DNA of 21,923 bases from an uncultured Paenibacillaceae bacterium (GCA_937957685.1 CALGAO010000013.1:1-21923); one strand, 5' to 3'. Positions 7,849 to 15,655 are shown, counted from the stretch's first letter. Notes: generated from the sequence alone by a model not told the origin. Translations and numbers: made by a program.

Positions 7849-8051
7849 GCGGTCGGACGATGAGGCCCACGAACGGGTCAGTGTGATTCTGTGTGATGAA
7901 GAGGAAGATGAAATGGGTCGATCAGTCAAAGAATGGTGCGGTCGGACGACGAGGACCATGAACGGAACGGGATGAGTGGAGAATGATCCGGACGGTCATA
8001 CGATAAGAACCATGTATGGAATGGTGTGACGCTGACGGCCATGCATGGAAA
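7849..8051. repeat. Decayed tandem repeat between kinase and response-regulator genes
   Basis: The copies GCGGTCGGACGATGAGG (7849), GCGGTCGGACGACGAGGACC (7938), GACGGTCATACGATAAGAACC (7991) and a more eroded GACGCTGACGGCC (about 8027) each continue into CATGaACGGaa-like sequence. Spacing shrinks from about 89 to 53 to 36 bases, so indels have accumulated. No open frame with a ribosome binding site lies here. Bases 7828-8107 contain no other recognisable feature. Confidence 0.6.
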
Positions 8052-8117
8052 GTTCGGATCGTGAATGTTCAAGCTGGCGCTTGTTGCGCATACTGACCGG
8101 ATAAGACGGAGGGATCT

Positions 8118-8822
8118 ATGAAAACCATCTTGATCGTCGAAGACGACATCAGCATCGCCAATCTGCAGAAAGATTATCTCGAGCTTGAGGGGTTTCGCGT
8201 CCATATCGTGGATAATGGGCATAAGGCCCTGAAGTTCCTGGAACATGAGACCGTGGATCTGGTCATCCTGGATATCATGCTGCCGGGGATGGATGGCTTC
8301 GGCGTGCTGCGCACGATCCGCGAGGAGGAGGCCATCCCGGTGTTGCTCGTCTCCGCGCGGGAGGAGGAATTGTACAAGATCAAGGGCCTGGATCTGGGAG
8401 CGGATGATTACATCACCAAGCCGTTCAGCCCGGCGGAGCTGGTGGCGAGGGTGAAGGCTCATCTGGCCCGCTATGACAGGATGAAGGAACGGTTCGCCGG
8501 AGTGGGCGGGGTGAACAAGAGCAGCCGTCTCCAGGTGAGGGGGTTGACGATCGACAAGGATGCGCGCCAGGTGTTCGTGAACGGCAAGGAAGTGGTGCTG
8601 GCGCAGAAGGAGTTCGACCTGCTCCTGTTCCTGCTGCAGAACGCGAACCGGGTGTTCAGCAAGGAGGAACTGTTCGAGCGCGTATGGGGCATGGATGCGC
8701 TGGGCGATGCCTCCACCGTGACGGTGCATATTGCCCGCATTCGCGAGAAGCTTGAGGATAACCCGTCCAAACCGCAATATATCGGAACGGTCTGGGGAGC
8801 GGGTTACAAGTTTATTGTGTAA
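8118..8822 (+). CDS. OmpR/PhoB-family response regulator
   Basis: The 234-residue product has a receiver domain (about 1-118) with acidic pocket Glu8/Asp9/Asp10, phospho-acceptor Asp52 in VILDIMLPGMDG, Ser79 in LLVSA and Lys101 in YITKPF. A linker and a winged-helix DNA-binding domain (about 135-234) follow, with the typical VVLAQKEFDLLLFLLQNANRVFS..., VTVHIARIREKL and IGTVWGAGYKF motifs. It is the likely partner of the kinase encoded at 6661. GGAGGG at 8108-8113 supports the start. Candidate targets are the upstream secreted-protein/ABC genes, because direct repeats lie before 3600, but no matching motif was found before this gene itself. Confidence 0.95.
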   Translation: MKTILIVEDDISIANLQKDYLELEGFRVHIVDNGHKALKFLEHETVDLVILDIMLPGMDGFGVLRTIREEEAIPVLLVSAREEELYKIKGLDLGADDYITKPFSPAELVARVKAHLARYDRMKERFAGVGGVNKSSRLQVRGLTIDKDARQVFVNGKEVVLAQKEFDLLLFLLQNANRVFSKEELFERVWGMDALGDASTVTVHIARIREKLEDNPSKPQYIGTVWGAGYKFIV

Positions 8823-9033
8823 CATATCAGCAATGATTGTCTGTTATGGATGGATATACCATCTGATACGGACATGTGTTAAGATATACCTGCAACCATT
8901 TTTCGGCTATCGCCTGCACATCATGACGTCGGCCATGGCACAACCATGCCGAAACACAACCTCACATTCATAGGCGCGGCTGAAGCACATCTATGAAAGG
9001 CACACCACCACGTCCATTCAGGAGGGATGGCAG

Positions 9034-9750
9034 ATGAAGAAGCTGGTGCTTCTGAGGCATGGTCAGAGCGTATGGAACCTGGAGAATCGCTTCACCGGCT
9101 GGACGGATGTCGATCTGTCGGAGGAAGGGGTCGAAGAGGCGAACCGTGCTGGCGAGATTCTGCAGGCACATGGATATGTCTTTGACATTGCCTATACCTC
9201 GTACCTGAAGAGAGCGATCCGCACGTTATGGATCGTGCTTCTGAAGCTTGATCTCGCCTGGATCCCCGTGGAGAAGTCCTGGATGCTGAACGAGCGCCAT
9301 TACGGGTCTCTGCAAGGCCTGAACAAGGAGGAGACGGCCAGGGTCTTCGGCGAGGAACAGGTGAAGCTGTGGAGAAGGTCCGCGGATATCCGGCCGCCTG
9401 CCCTGCTGAGAACAGACCCTCGCAATGCGGCGTTTGAAGCCAGGTACCAGCATCTCTCCCCGCAGGACATTCCGCTTACCGAGAGTCTGGTCGATACGGA
9501 GCAGCGCGTGCTGAGATACTGGAACAAGAAGGTCGCCCCATCTCTGCTGAATGATCGGCGCGTTCTGATCAGCGCGCACGGCAACACGCTCCGGGCGCTC
9601 GTCAAATACCTCGACAATCTGCCCGCTGACGGCATCGTCAATATCAATATCCCTACAGCCATTCCCCTCGTATATGAGCTGGATGACCAGCTTCAGCCTG
9701 TCGCCCGATATTACCTAAGCAAGGAAGGCAAAGTGGATTTCAACGGTTGA
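9034..9750 (+). CDS. gpmA: 2,3-bisphosphoglycerate-dependent phosphoglycerate mutase
   Basis: The 238-residue product is a full histidine-phosphatase-superfamily mutase interconverting 3- and 2-phosphoglycerate in glycolysis. It shows RHG with phospho-acceptor His9, Arg60 in YLKRAIRTLW, Glu87 in LNERHYGSLQGLNK and the second catalytic His182 in SAHGNTLRALVKYLDN. FTGWTDVDLS and NIPTAIPLVYEL are specific for the dPGM subgroup rather than for general phosphatases. It is about ten residues shorter than the well-known enzymes at the C-terminal tail, a flexible lid region. The usual RHGES is RHGQS here. AGGAGG at 9020-9025 fixes the start, and a good terminator follows, so it is monocistronic. Spore-formers usually also have the cofactor-independent enzyme, so the need for this one is unclear. 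The 211 bases before it (8823-9033) show a C-G-rich hairpin near 8930-8951 but no T run and no clear promoter. Confidence 0.95.
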   Translation: MKKLVLLRHGQSVWNLENRFTGWTDVDLSEEGVEEANRAGEILQAHGYVFDIAYTSYLKRAIRTLWIVLLKLDLAWIPVEKSWMLNERHYGSLQGLNKEETARVFGEEQVKLWRRSADIRPPALLRTDPRNAAFEARYQHLSPQDIPLTESLVDTEQRVLRYWNKKVAPSLLNDRRVLISAHGNTLRALVKYLDNLPADGIVNINIPTAIPLVYELDDQLQPVARYYLSKEGKVDFNG

Positions 9751-9843
9751 TGGACGGGACAAGTCCTGATCATGAGCCCAACCCTTGTTACTTGCAAAAG
9801 AATCCTATCCTGCAAAAATGGTGCCCTTGTATGGGATGTGAAG

Positions 9844-9872
9844 AAGCCCTTGATGGACAAGGGCTTTTTGTT
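9844..9872 (+). terminator. Intrinsic terminator of gpmA
   Basis: AAGCCCTTG (9844-9852) and CAAGGGCTT (9858-9866) form a perfect 9-bp stem with loop ATGGA, followed by TTTGTTG. It lies about 95 bases after the gpmA stop and before the promoter proposed for the next gene. Confidence 0.88.
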
Positions 9873-9915
9873 GTTGGGGAAAGTTGGAACCGCATCGCCG
9901 GGCAAAAAAGTGCAA

Positions 9916-9944
9916 TTGCCAAATACGGGTTCTGCTGACATAGT
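9916..9944 (+). promoter_or_regulatory. Putative sigma-A promoter of the yesU-like gene
   Basis: TTGCCA (9916-9921) and CATAGT (9939-9944) are separated by 17 bases and lie just downstream of the gpmA terminator and 40 bases before the start codon. The -10 is imperfect (4 of 6). Confidence 0.5.
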
Positions 9945-9984
9945 GATAGGTGAAAATCCCGTCAATAGAGAGGAGTGCCTGAGC

Positions 9985-10692
9985 ATGATCGTTCCGGGCG
10001 TACAGGAGATCGAGCCGGGTGCGCTTTTGTATGAGAACAGGTTGTCTGGTGCCGCGGATGTGGCCGATTTCGTCATGGAAGGCGATGGAGCGGTGACATT
10101 TCCGCTTGGCAGGATGAGACTGGAAAGCACGCGCCATCCGTCAGAGGGACAGGCGGCCAATATCGTGTATTGGTGCCGGGAGACTTTTCCCTCCGATATC
10201 ATCATCCGTTGGAAGTTCTGGCCGATTCGCCAGCCGGGACTGGCGATCATGTTCTTCGCGGCGGAGGGCAGGAATGGCGAAGACCTGTTCGACCCGTCGC
10301 TGGCCAGACGGACCGGCATCTATGACCAGTATCATCACGGGGATATCAATGCCTATCATATCTCGTACTTCCGAAAGAGCTACCCGGAAGAGAGGCGATT
10401 CCAGACCTGCAATCTCCGCAAGAGCTACGGCTTCCATCTCACCGCGCAGGGCGCGGACCCGCTGCCGCCCGTGGAATACAGCGACCCGCCATATCGGATG
10501 CAGATCGTGAAGTGCGGTTCGCTGATCGCGTTCTCGATCGATGACCTGCCGATCTTCCGTTACGTGGACGACGGGGTGACGTATGGCCCGGTGCTCGGCA
10601 GGGGGAAGATCGGCTTCCGGCAGATGTCGCCGCTGATCGCGGAATACTCGGACCTTGAGGTGTATGAAGCTGTGCGGGCGGGAGATCGATAG
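9985..10692 (+). CDS. yesU: DUF1961 family protein, YesU-like, of rhamnogalacturonan utilisation
   Basis: The 235-residue product resembles B. subtilis YesU (DUF1961, a concanavalin-A-like jelly-roll fold; catalytic role not established). Typical are YENRLSGAADVADFVMEGDG near the N-terminus, FWPIRQPGLAIMFFAAEGRNG, YDQYHHGDINAYHISYFRKSY and the C-terminal GKIGFRQMSPLIAEYSDLEVYE. There is no signal peptide. I place the start at 9985 (MIVPGVQEIEPG) because AGGAG at 9970-9974 precedes it. The in-frame extension back to 9772 would run through the gpmA terminator and has no family similarity. In B. subtilis the gene belongs to the yes/yte pectin locus, and here a yetA-like gene follows after a repeat array, so both probably serve rhamnogalacturonan breakdown. 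Confidence 0.87.
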   Translation: MIVPGVQEIEPGALLYENRLSGAADVADFVMEGDGAVTFPLGRMRLESTRHPSEGQAANIVYWCRETFPSDIIIRWKFWPIRQPGLAIMFFAAEGRNGEDLFDPSLARRTGIYDQYHHGDINAYHISYFRKSYPEERRFQTCNLRKSYGFHLTAQGADPLPPVEYSDPPYRMQIVKCGSLIAFSIDDLPIFRYVDDGVTYGPVLGRGKIGFRQMSPLIAEYSDLEVYEAVRAGDR

Positions 10693-10715
10693 GCCGGATT
10701 CACTCGGTGAAGGCG

Positions 10716-10731
10716 GCGGCCCTCGGGCCGC
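10716..10731. other. Short GC hairpin after the yesU-like gene
   Basis: GCGGCCC (10716-10722) and GGGCCGC (10725-10731) form a tight inverted repeat 24 bases after the stop codon. No T run follows, so termination is doubtful; it could protect the 3' end or be chance in GC-rich sequence. Confidence 0.35.
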
Positions 10732-10759
10732 TGAGGAACCGTTAGAGCGAGAGCAGGGC

Positions 10760-11120
10760 GTAAGCAGAAAAAATCTGCTTACAGCTGGAGGAAGCGGTCG
10801 AGAGAGGCTTGTAAGCAGAAAAAATCTGCTTACAGCCGCAGGAAGCGGTCGAGAGAAGCTTGTAAGCAGAAAAAATCTGCTTACAACTGGAGGAAGCGGT
10901 CGAGGGAGGCTTGTAAGCAGAAAAAATCTGCTTGCAGCTGAAGGAAGCGATCGAGAGAGGCTTGTAAGCAGAAAAAATCTGCTTACAGCCGCAGGAAGCG
11001 ATCGAGGGAGGCTTGTAAGCAGAAAAAATCTGCTTGCAGCTGGAGGAAGCGGTCGAGAGAGGCTTGTAAGCAGAAAAAATCTGCTTACAGCCGCAGGAAG
11101 CGATCGAGGGAGGCTTGCAA
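10760..11120. repeat. Seven-unit, 51-bp tandem array of palindromic hairpin elements
   Basis: A 23-base palindrome (9-base arms GTAAGCAGA and TCTGCTTAC around five A) starts at 10760, 10811, 10862, 10913, 10964, 11015 and 11066, exactly every 51 bases. Spacers are 28 bases and of two kinds: one starting AGCTGGAGG (units 1, 3, 4, 6) and one starting AGCCGCAGG (units 2, 5, 7). All share GGAAGCGrTCGAGrGArGCTT. A truncated eighth unit (GCAAGC) closes the array at 11117-11122. Because 51 is a multiple of three and the unit lacks stops, frames on both strands stay open through it, but none has a ribosome binding site and I regard it as non-coding. The array fills the gap between the yesU-like and yetA-like genes. 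Unlike a CRISPR array, the spacers are repeated too. Confidence 0.95.
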
Positions 11121-11181
11121 GCCTTTGAGATCGACCGGCAGCATATACGATCAATTTCATCAAGGACAAGAGGGGACGAGC

Positions 11182-14019
11182 ATGATGACAGAGTTAAAGT
11201 TACGGCAGGAGCAGCAGATTCGGCTAAGCTGGCTGGGAGAGCAGCCGCCTGAACGGCCAGCAGGAGTCACCTGGGGGGTGCCCTGGAAGCAGGGGGAGCT
11301 GTCCAGGGACGAGTTATCACTAGACCTGTTCGATCCGGACGATCACCCCGTGCCGATGCAAACGTGGCCGACGGCGTATTGGCCGGATGGCAGCGTGAAG
11401 TGGACAGCCCATGCCGCCGTCATCCATGGCGCGGCTGACGGCTACATCCTTCGCAGGACAGGAAAGCCAGCCTCTCCATCGAAGGCTGAGTCCCATATCG
11501 CTGCACCAGGCTTGGCGGAAGGGACCTCAGCAGATTCGATGTCCCCCACGCTGACCGAACAGCCGGATGTGGCTTCAAAAGACCTGTCATCGACCGAACG
11601 GCCAGAGGCTGCTACGGCGATCTCAGCGCAGCCTTCGCCAATCGAGGCCGCCGCGAGTGCTGTTGCATCGATCCAACAGACCGGGACCGCGCCAAATTCC
11701 CCTGCTCTCACCGTGCGGACCAGAGAAGATGATATCGAGATCGATACAGGAGCGATCCTCTGCCGGGTGAACCGTACCGGCGCTGCACTTATCCGGGAGA
11801 TCGTGCGGGACGGGAGAACCGTCTGCTCCGGCGGGGAACTCGTCGGCATCCGGGAGCAGCGCAGCCGGGCTGCTGGCGCGAGCGTCATGCTGGAGCAGAC
11901 CTTCACCGGCATCATCGAACAGGCGGTCCTCGAGTCTACCGGCCCGATCCGCGCGGTGGTCAAGCTCCAGGGCCGACACCTGCTGCCTGACAAGCGCCTG
12001 TGGCTGCCGTTTACGGTGCGACTGTATTTCTATGCCGGCCTGGACGCCATCCGCATGGTGCACACCTTCCTGTACGATGGCAATCCGCATCAGGATTACA
12101 TCCGCGGCCTCGGCATCCGGTTCACGGTCCCGATGCGCGGGCCGCTGTACAATCGGCATATCCGCCTTGCCGGAGATACCGGCTGGTTCAGCGAGTCACC
12201 GAAGGGGCTCATGCTGTGGCGGCTGACCGCCAGGCAGCGCGAGCTGTACGAGCAGCAGCTGACTGGCCGACGCATCGCCTTCGATCCTGAACAGGACGCG
12301 CTCTTGCTCCGCCATCTGGCCGATTCACCGGAATGGAACAGCTTCAAGCTGGTGCAGTCTGGCTGCGACGGCTATGTCATCTCCAAGAGAACGCAGGAGA
12401 ACTGCTCCTGGCTTCGCGCTGCGGCGGGCATCAGGGCGCGCGGCCTGGTCTACGCGGGTTCCGAGGCCGGGGGACTGGCGATCGGCGTCCGCCACTTCTG
12501 GCAGAAGCATCCGTCGGCGCTGGAGGTGGATGGCTGCGCGGGCGAGGAAGTCGCTGTGACCGCCTGGCTGTGGTCGCCGGATGCACCGGCGATGGATCTG
12601 CGTCATTATGATACGAAGACCTATGTGGAATCCTGTTATGAGGGGGCATACGAGCTGCGCAGCACGCCCTATGGCATCGGCAATACGAACGAGCTGATGA
12701 TCTGGTGCTGCGGTGAGACGCCCGATGCGGAGGCGCTCGATGCCATGGCCCGCGAGAAGGAGGAGCCGTCGCTGCTCGTCTGCTCACCGGAGCGGTATCA
12801 TGTGACCCGCGCCCTTGGCTCCTGGAGCCTGCCGGATCGTTCGACGCCCATGCGCGCCCGGCTGGAGGATACGCTGGATGAGCTGATCCGCTTCTACCAG
12901 CGCGAGATCGAGCAGCGCAGGTGGTACGGCTTCTGGGATTACGGCGATGTGATGCACAGCTATGACCCGGTTCGTCACACGTGGAAATACGATGTTGGTG
13001 GCTGCGCCTGGCAGAACACCGAGCTGGCGCCGAACTATTGGCTCTGGTACAGCTTCCTGCGCACAGGCCGCGCCGACATCTTCCGCATGGCGGAAGCGAT
13101 GACGAGGCATACGAGCGAGGTGGATGTCTATCACATCGGCGAGTACGCGGGGCTTGGCTCCAGGCACAACGTGCTCCACTGGGGCTGCGGCTGCAAGGAA
13201 GCGCGCATCGGCATGGCGGGGCTGCATCGATTCTACTACTACCTGACGGCGGACGAGCGGATCGGAGACATCATGGATGAGGCGAAGGACGCGGACTACC
13301 GGACGGTCGGCATCGATCCGATGCGCGCCTATTTCGCCAAGGATGAGTTCCCGACCCACGTGCGGAGCGGTCCGGACTGGGCAGCCTTCTGCTCGAACTG
13401 GATGGTGCAGTGGGAGCGGCATGAGGATGCATCCTGTCTCGAGAAGATGAAGCGAGGCATTGAATGTCTCAAGCGAATGCCGGATCGGCTGCTGACGGGA
13501 CCGACCTTCGGTTATGATCCGAAGACCGGTGAGCTGATGTACATGAGCGACGAAAATTACGGCCATCACCTGATGATCAGCATGGGCGGCGCCCAGGTGT
13601 GGACGGAGCTGGCCGATCTGCTGCAGGATCCGGAATGGGAGCAGATGCTCATCGAATACGGCGCCTTCTACAATCTGCCGGCAGAAGAGAAAGAACGCCG
13701 CACGAATGGCCGGATCAAGGGCAAGGACTGGAATATCCCGATGCTGTCGACGACGATGATGGCTTATGCCGCCAGCCGCACGAACGACGCGGAGCTGGCC
13801 CGCCAGGCGTGGGATTACCTGCTTCGCAGCAGCCATCATTGGAGCGTGGACGTTCCGCTTGAGGATCAGCCGGTACCGCAGCAGGAATATGTGCGGGAGA
13901 TTCGGGAGATCCCCTGGATATCGACCAATACGGCTTCCCAATGGTCGATCAACACGATCATCTGCCTTGAATGGATCGCCGACCATCTGCCGGATCGCCT
14001 GGACCCGCCTGATGAATGA
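11182..14019 (+). CDS. yetA: YetA-like exo-rhamnogalacturonan lyase family protein (PcRGLX / PL26 type)
   Basis: The 945-residue product resembles B. subtilis YetA and the family of Penicillium chrysogenum exo-rhamnogalacturonan lyase. The N-terminal RIFT-barrel-like domain shows GVTWGVPWKQGELS and MQTWPTAYWPDGSVKWTAH. The central part holds YFYAGLDAIRMVHTFLYDG, and the C-terminal alpha-barrel part holds WYGFWDYGDVMHSYD, CAWQNTELAPNYWLWYSFLRTG, HVRSGPDWAAFCSNW and DENYGHHLMISMGGAQ. There is no signal peptide, so it probably acts on oligosaccharides in the cytoplasm. The ATG-ATG at 11182 follows GAGGGG (11170-11175); the longer frame from 11125 runs into the end of the repeat array. Residues about 95-175 form an Ala/Ser/Pro/Thr-rich stretch that looks like an inserted linker. 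Catalytic residues were not assigned. Activity is inferred from family only. Confidence 0.87.
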   Translation: MMTELKLRQEQQIRLSWLGEQPPERPAGVTWGVPWKQGELSRDELSLDLFDPDDHPVPMQTWPTAYWPDGSVKWTAHAAVIHGAADGYILRRTGKPASPSKAESHIAAPGLAEGTSADSMSPTLTEQPDVASKDLSSTERPEAATAISAQPSPIEAAASAVASIQQTGTAPNSPALTVRTREDDIEIDTGAILCRVNRTGAALIREIVRDGRTVCSGGELVGIREQRSRAAGASVMLEQTFTGIIEQAVLESTGPIRAVVKLQGRHLLPDKRLWLPFTVRLYFYAGLDAIRMVHTFLYDGNPHQDYIRGLGIRFTVPMRGPLYNRHIRLAGDTGWFSESPKGLMLWRLTARQRELYEQQLTGRRIAFDPEQDALLLRHLADSPEWNSFKLVQSGCDGYVISKRTQENCSWLRAAAGIRARGLVYAGSEAGGLAIGVRHFWQKHPSALEVDGCAGEEVAVTAWLWSPDAPAMDLRHYDTKTYVESCYEGAYELRSTPYGIGNTNELMIWCCGETPDAEALDAMAREKEEPSLLVCSPERYHVTRALGSWSLPDRSTPMRARLEDTLDELIRFYQREIEQRRWYGFWDYGDVMHSYDPVRHTWKYDVGGCAWQNTELAPNYWLWYSFLRTGRADIFRMAEAMTRHTSEVDVYHIGEYAGLGSRHNVLHWGCGCKEARIGMAGLHRFYYYLTADERIGDIMDEAKDADYRTVGIDPMRAYFAKDEFPTHVRSGPDWAAFCSNWMVQWERHEDASCLEKMKRGIECLKRMPDRLLTGPTFGYDPKTGELMYMSDENYGHHLMISMGGAQVWTELADLLQDPEWEQMLIEYGAFYNLPAEEKERRTNGRIKGKDWNIPMLSTTMMAYAASRTNDAELARQAWDYLLRSSHHWSVDVPLEDQPVPQQEYVREIREIPWISTNTASQWSINTIICLEWIADHLPDRLDPPDE

Positions 14020-14126
14020 CAGCGGCCAGACAGGCCTGTCTCATCGGTTCAGATCGTCCTGGCTTCGTATGGCATCACCCAAATGTGAGTTTGGCGAAAA
14101 TAGACGTTCCCTAATCGGGATAAACG

Positions 14127-14135
14127 TGATATGAT
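14127..14135 (+). promoter_or_regulatory. asd: Extended -10 promoter of the asd T-box transcript
   Basis: TGATATGAT at 14127-14135 is an extended -10 element (TGn followed by TATGAT). The hexamer 17 bases upstream (TTCCCT, 14107-14112) is weak. Transcription would start near 14142, just ahead of T-box Stem I. Between the yetA stop and this promoter nothing else is seen except the 14-base palindrome AGACAGGCCTGTCT at 14028-14041. Confidence 0.6.
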
Positions 14136-14149
14136 ACAGTATATATCTA

Positions 14150-14450
14150 AAAGCGATGATGAGAAGAGTAGATGGCGAAAACCTTTTCACAGAGAGCTCC
14201 GATGGCTGGGAAGGAGTAAAGGTTCGTCATTGAAGAAAGGCTCAGAGCTGCACGCCGGAACCGAGCATGCGCGAGGGGGTGGTGTGCCAGGTGCTCCTGT
14301 TACAGAGCTAGAGTATAAGCATGCTGATCCCGGCATGCCGTACTCGAAGAGGCGGATATGGCGACATATTCGTGAACGTAGGGTGGTACCGCGAGCAGAT
14401 CTCGTCCCTGAGACCTTGGATGTCTTATGGATGGGATTTTTTATTTTTTC
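14150..14450 (+). ncRNA. T-box riboswitch (tRNA-sensing leader) controlling asd
   Basis: The diagnostic T-box sequence AGGGTGGTACCGCG lies at 14380-14393. Stem I is recognisable: AGTA of the specifier loop at 14167-14170, helix GATGGCG (14171-14177) against CGTCATT (14225-14231), AACC/GGTT above it, and the apical CAGAGAG and CTCC-GATGGCTGGGAA-GGAG elements. The specifier strand GAAGAAAGG is at 14232-14240. Counting from the lower helix gives AAG (Lys, 14237-14239); counting from the upper helix gives GAA. The terminator pairs ATCTCGTCC (14399-14407) with GGATGGGAT (14429-14437), with an inner TGAGAC/GTCTTA stem, then a T-rich tail (14437-14449). Uncharged cognate tRNA would stabilise the antiterminator and allow asd expression. 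Confidence 0.95.
14399..14450 (+). terminator. Conditional terminator of the T-box leader
   Basis: A two-part hairpin (outer 9 bp with two G-U pairs, inner 6 bp with one G-U pair, 7-base loop) is followed by TTTTTTATTTTTT. Its 5' arm directly follows the T-box sequence, as required for mutually exclusive antiterminator and terminator folds. Confidence 0.9.
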
Positions 14451-14491
14451 TATACAGCAAAGCTACTCGTTATGAAAGGATGAAGGTTCAC

Positions 14492-15577
14492 ATGGCAAAC
14501 AAGCTGAAGGTTGGAATCGTAGGCGGAACGGGGATGGTGGGCCAGCGCTTCGTGCAGCTGCTCGAACAGCATCCCTGGTTTGAGGTGACGGCCATCGCGG
14601 CAAGCGCCAACTCCGCCGGCAAGACCTATGAAGAAGCGGTGCAAGGCAGATGGAAGATGTCTTCGCCGATCCCGGATAGCGTGAAGTCGATCGTCGTGCA
14701 GGATGCCGCGAAGGTGCAACAGGTGGCTGACGGGGTGGATTTCATTTTCTGCGCGGTCGATATGAAGAAGAATGAAATCCAGGAGCTGGAGGAACAATAT
14801 GCGCGTACAGGGACGCCGGTCGTCTCCAACAACTCCGCTCACCGCTGGACGCCGGATGTGCCGATGGTCATCCCGGAGATCAATCCGCAGCATCTCGAGG
14901 TCATCGCTGCCCAGCGCAAGCGCCTCGGCACTTCGACGGGCTTCATCGCGGTGAAGCCGAACTGTTCGATCCAGAGCTACGTGCCGCCATTGCATGCGCT
15001 GCTCGACTTCAAGCCGACTCGCGCCGTTGTCTCCACGTATCAGGCGATCTCCGGAGCGGGCAAGACGTTCGCCGACTGGCCGGAAATGGTCGACAACGTG
15101 ATCCCGTATATCGGCGGCGAGGAAGAGAAGAGCGAGCAGGAGCCGCTGCGCATCTGGGGGCAGGTCTCGGGCGGCGAGATCGTGAAGGCGAACGCGCCTC
15201 TCATCTCCGCCCAGTGCATCCGCGTGCCGGTATCGGATGGCCATCTGGCGACTGTATCGGTCTCCTTCGAGAAGAAGCCATCTCGTGAAGAGATCATCGC
15301 CCGCTGGAACAGCTTCAGGGGTCGTCCGCAGGAGCTCGAGCTGCCAAGCGCGCCGAAGCAGTTCATCACCTACTTCGAGGAAGACAACAGACCGCAGACG
15401 AAGCTGGATCGCGACATCGAGCGCGGCATGGGCGTGACGGTCGGCAGACTGCGCGAAGACACGCTGTTCGACTACAAGTTCGTCGGGCTGTCGCACAACA
15501 CGCTGCGCGGCGCGGCTGGCGGCGCCGTGCTGATCGCGGAGCTGCTGAAGGCGGAAGGCTATATCCAGGCGAAGTAA
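14492..15577 (+). CDS. asd: Aspartate-semialdehyde dehydrogenase, archaeal/fungal type
   Basis: The 361-residue enzyme reduces aspartyl phosphate with NADPH to aspartate semialdehyde, the branch point to lysine/diaminopimelate, threonine and methionine. Visible are the nucleotide-binding GIVGGTGMVGQRF at the N-terminus, the active-site cysteine in VKPNCSIQSYVPPL, YQAISGAGKTFADWP, the region with the conserved histidine RVPVSDGHLATVSVSF, and the C-terminal GLSHNTLRGAAGGAVLIAELL. These motifs and the length fit the group shared by archaea, fungi and some Bacillota, distinct from the classical bacterial Asd. The start at 14492 follows GAAGG at 14482-14486; a longer frame from 14321 would run through the T-box and is rejected. 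The T-box leader shows it is induced by shortage of a charged tRNA. A hairpin with a T run follows at 15656. Confidence 0.96.
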   Translation: MANKLKVGIVGGTGMVGQRFVQLLEQHPWFEVTAIAASANSAGKTYEEAVQGRWKMSSPIPDSVKSIVVQDAAKVQQVADGVDFIFCAVDMKKNEIQELEEQYARTGTPVVSNNSAHRWTPDVPMVIPEINPQHLEVIAAQRKRLGTSTGFIAVKPNCSIQSYVPPLHALLDFKPTRAVVSTYQAISGAGKTFADWPEMVDNVIPYIGGEEEKSEQEPLRIWGQVSGGEIVKANAPLISAQCIRVPVSDGHLATVSVSFEKKPSREEIIARWNSFRGRPQELELPSAPKQFITYFEEDNRPQTKLDRDIERGMGVTVGRLREDTLFDYKFVGLSHNTLRGAAGGAVLIAELLKAEGYIQAK

Positions 15578-15655
15578 TCCGCCGGCTGCCGGCTAGCGGG
15601 TGTGCGCCCGAGCCCGATTCATACGGGCATTTAATGACAGACGCATCAGGCAATC

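Noticed and set aside
8930..8951. Hairpin CGGC(C)ATGG / CCATGCCG after the response-regulator gene
   Set aside because: It has a bulge and no T run and lies over 100 bases from the stop, too weak to call as a terminator.
9772..9984. N-terminal extension of the yesU-like protein
   Set aside because: It would run through the gpmA terminator, has no family similarity, and AGGAG precedes the ATG at 9985.
10760..11120. CRISPR array
   Set aside because: The spacers are also near-identical copies of two types and no cas genes are present.
10655..11128. Plus-strand open frame encoding a 17-residue repeat protein (VSRKNLL...) across the array
   Set aside because: It has no ribosome binding site, overlaps the end of the yesU-like gene, and the minus strand is equally open. 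The openness follows from a stop-free unit of 51 bases, and the palindromic DNA structure explains the conservation better.
14028..14041. AGACAGGCCTGTCT, a perfect 14-base palindrome after the yetA-like gene
   Set aside because: It has no loop or T run, so it is not a terminator, and nothing links it to a known operator. A chance occurrence cannot be excluded.
14321..14491. N-terminal extension of asd from 14321
   Set aside because: The stretch contains the T-box sequence and terminator, and a proper ribosome binding site and family N-terminus start at 14492.
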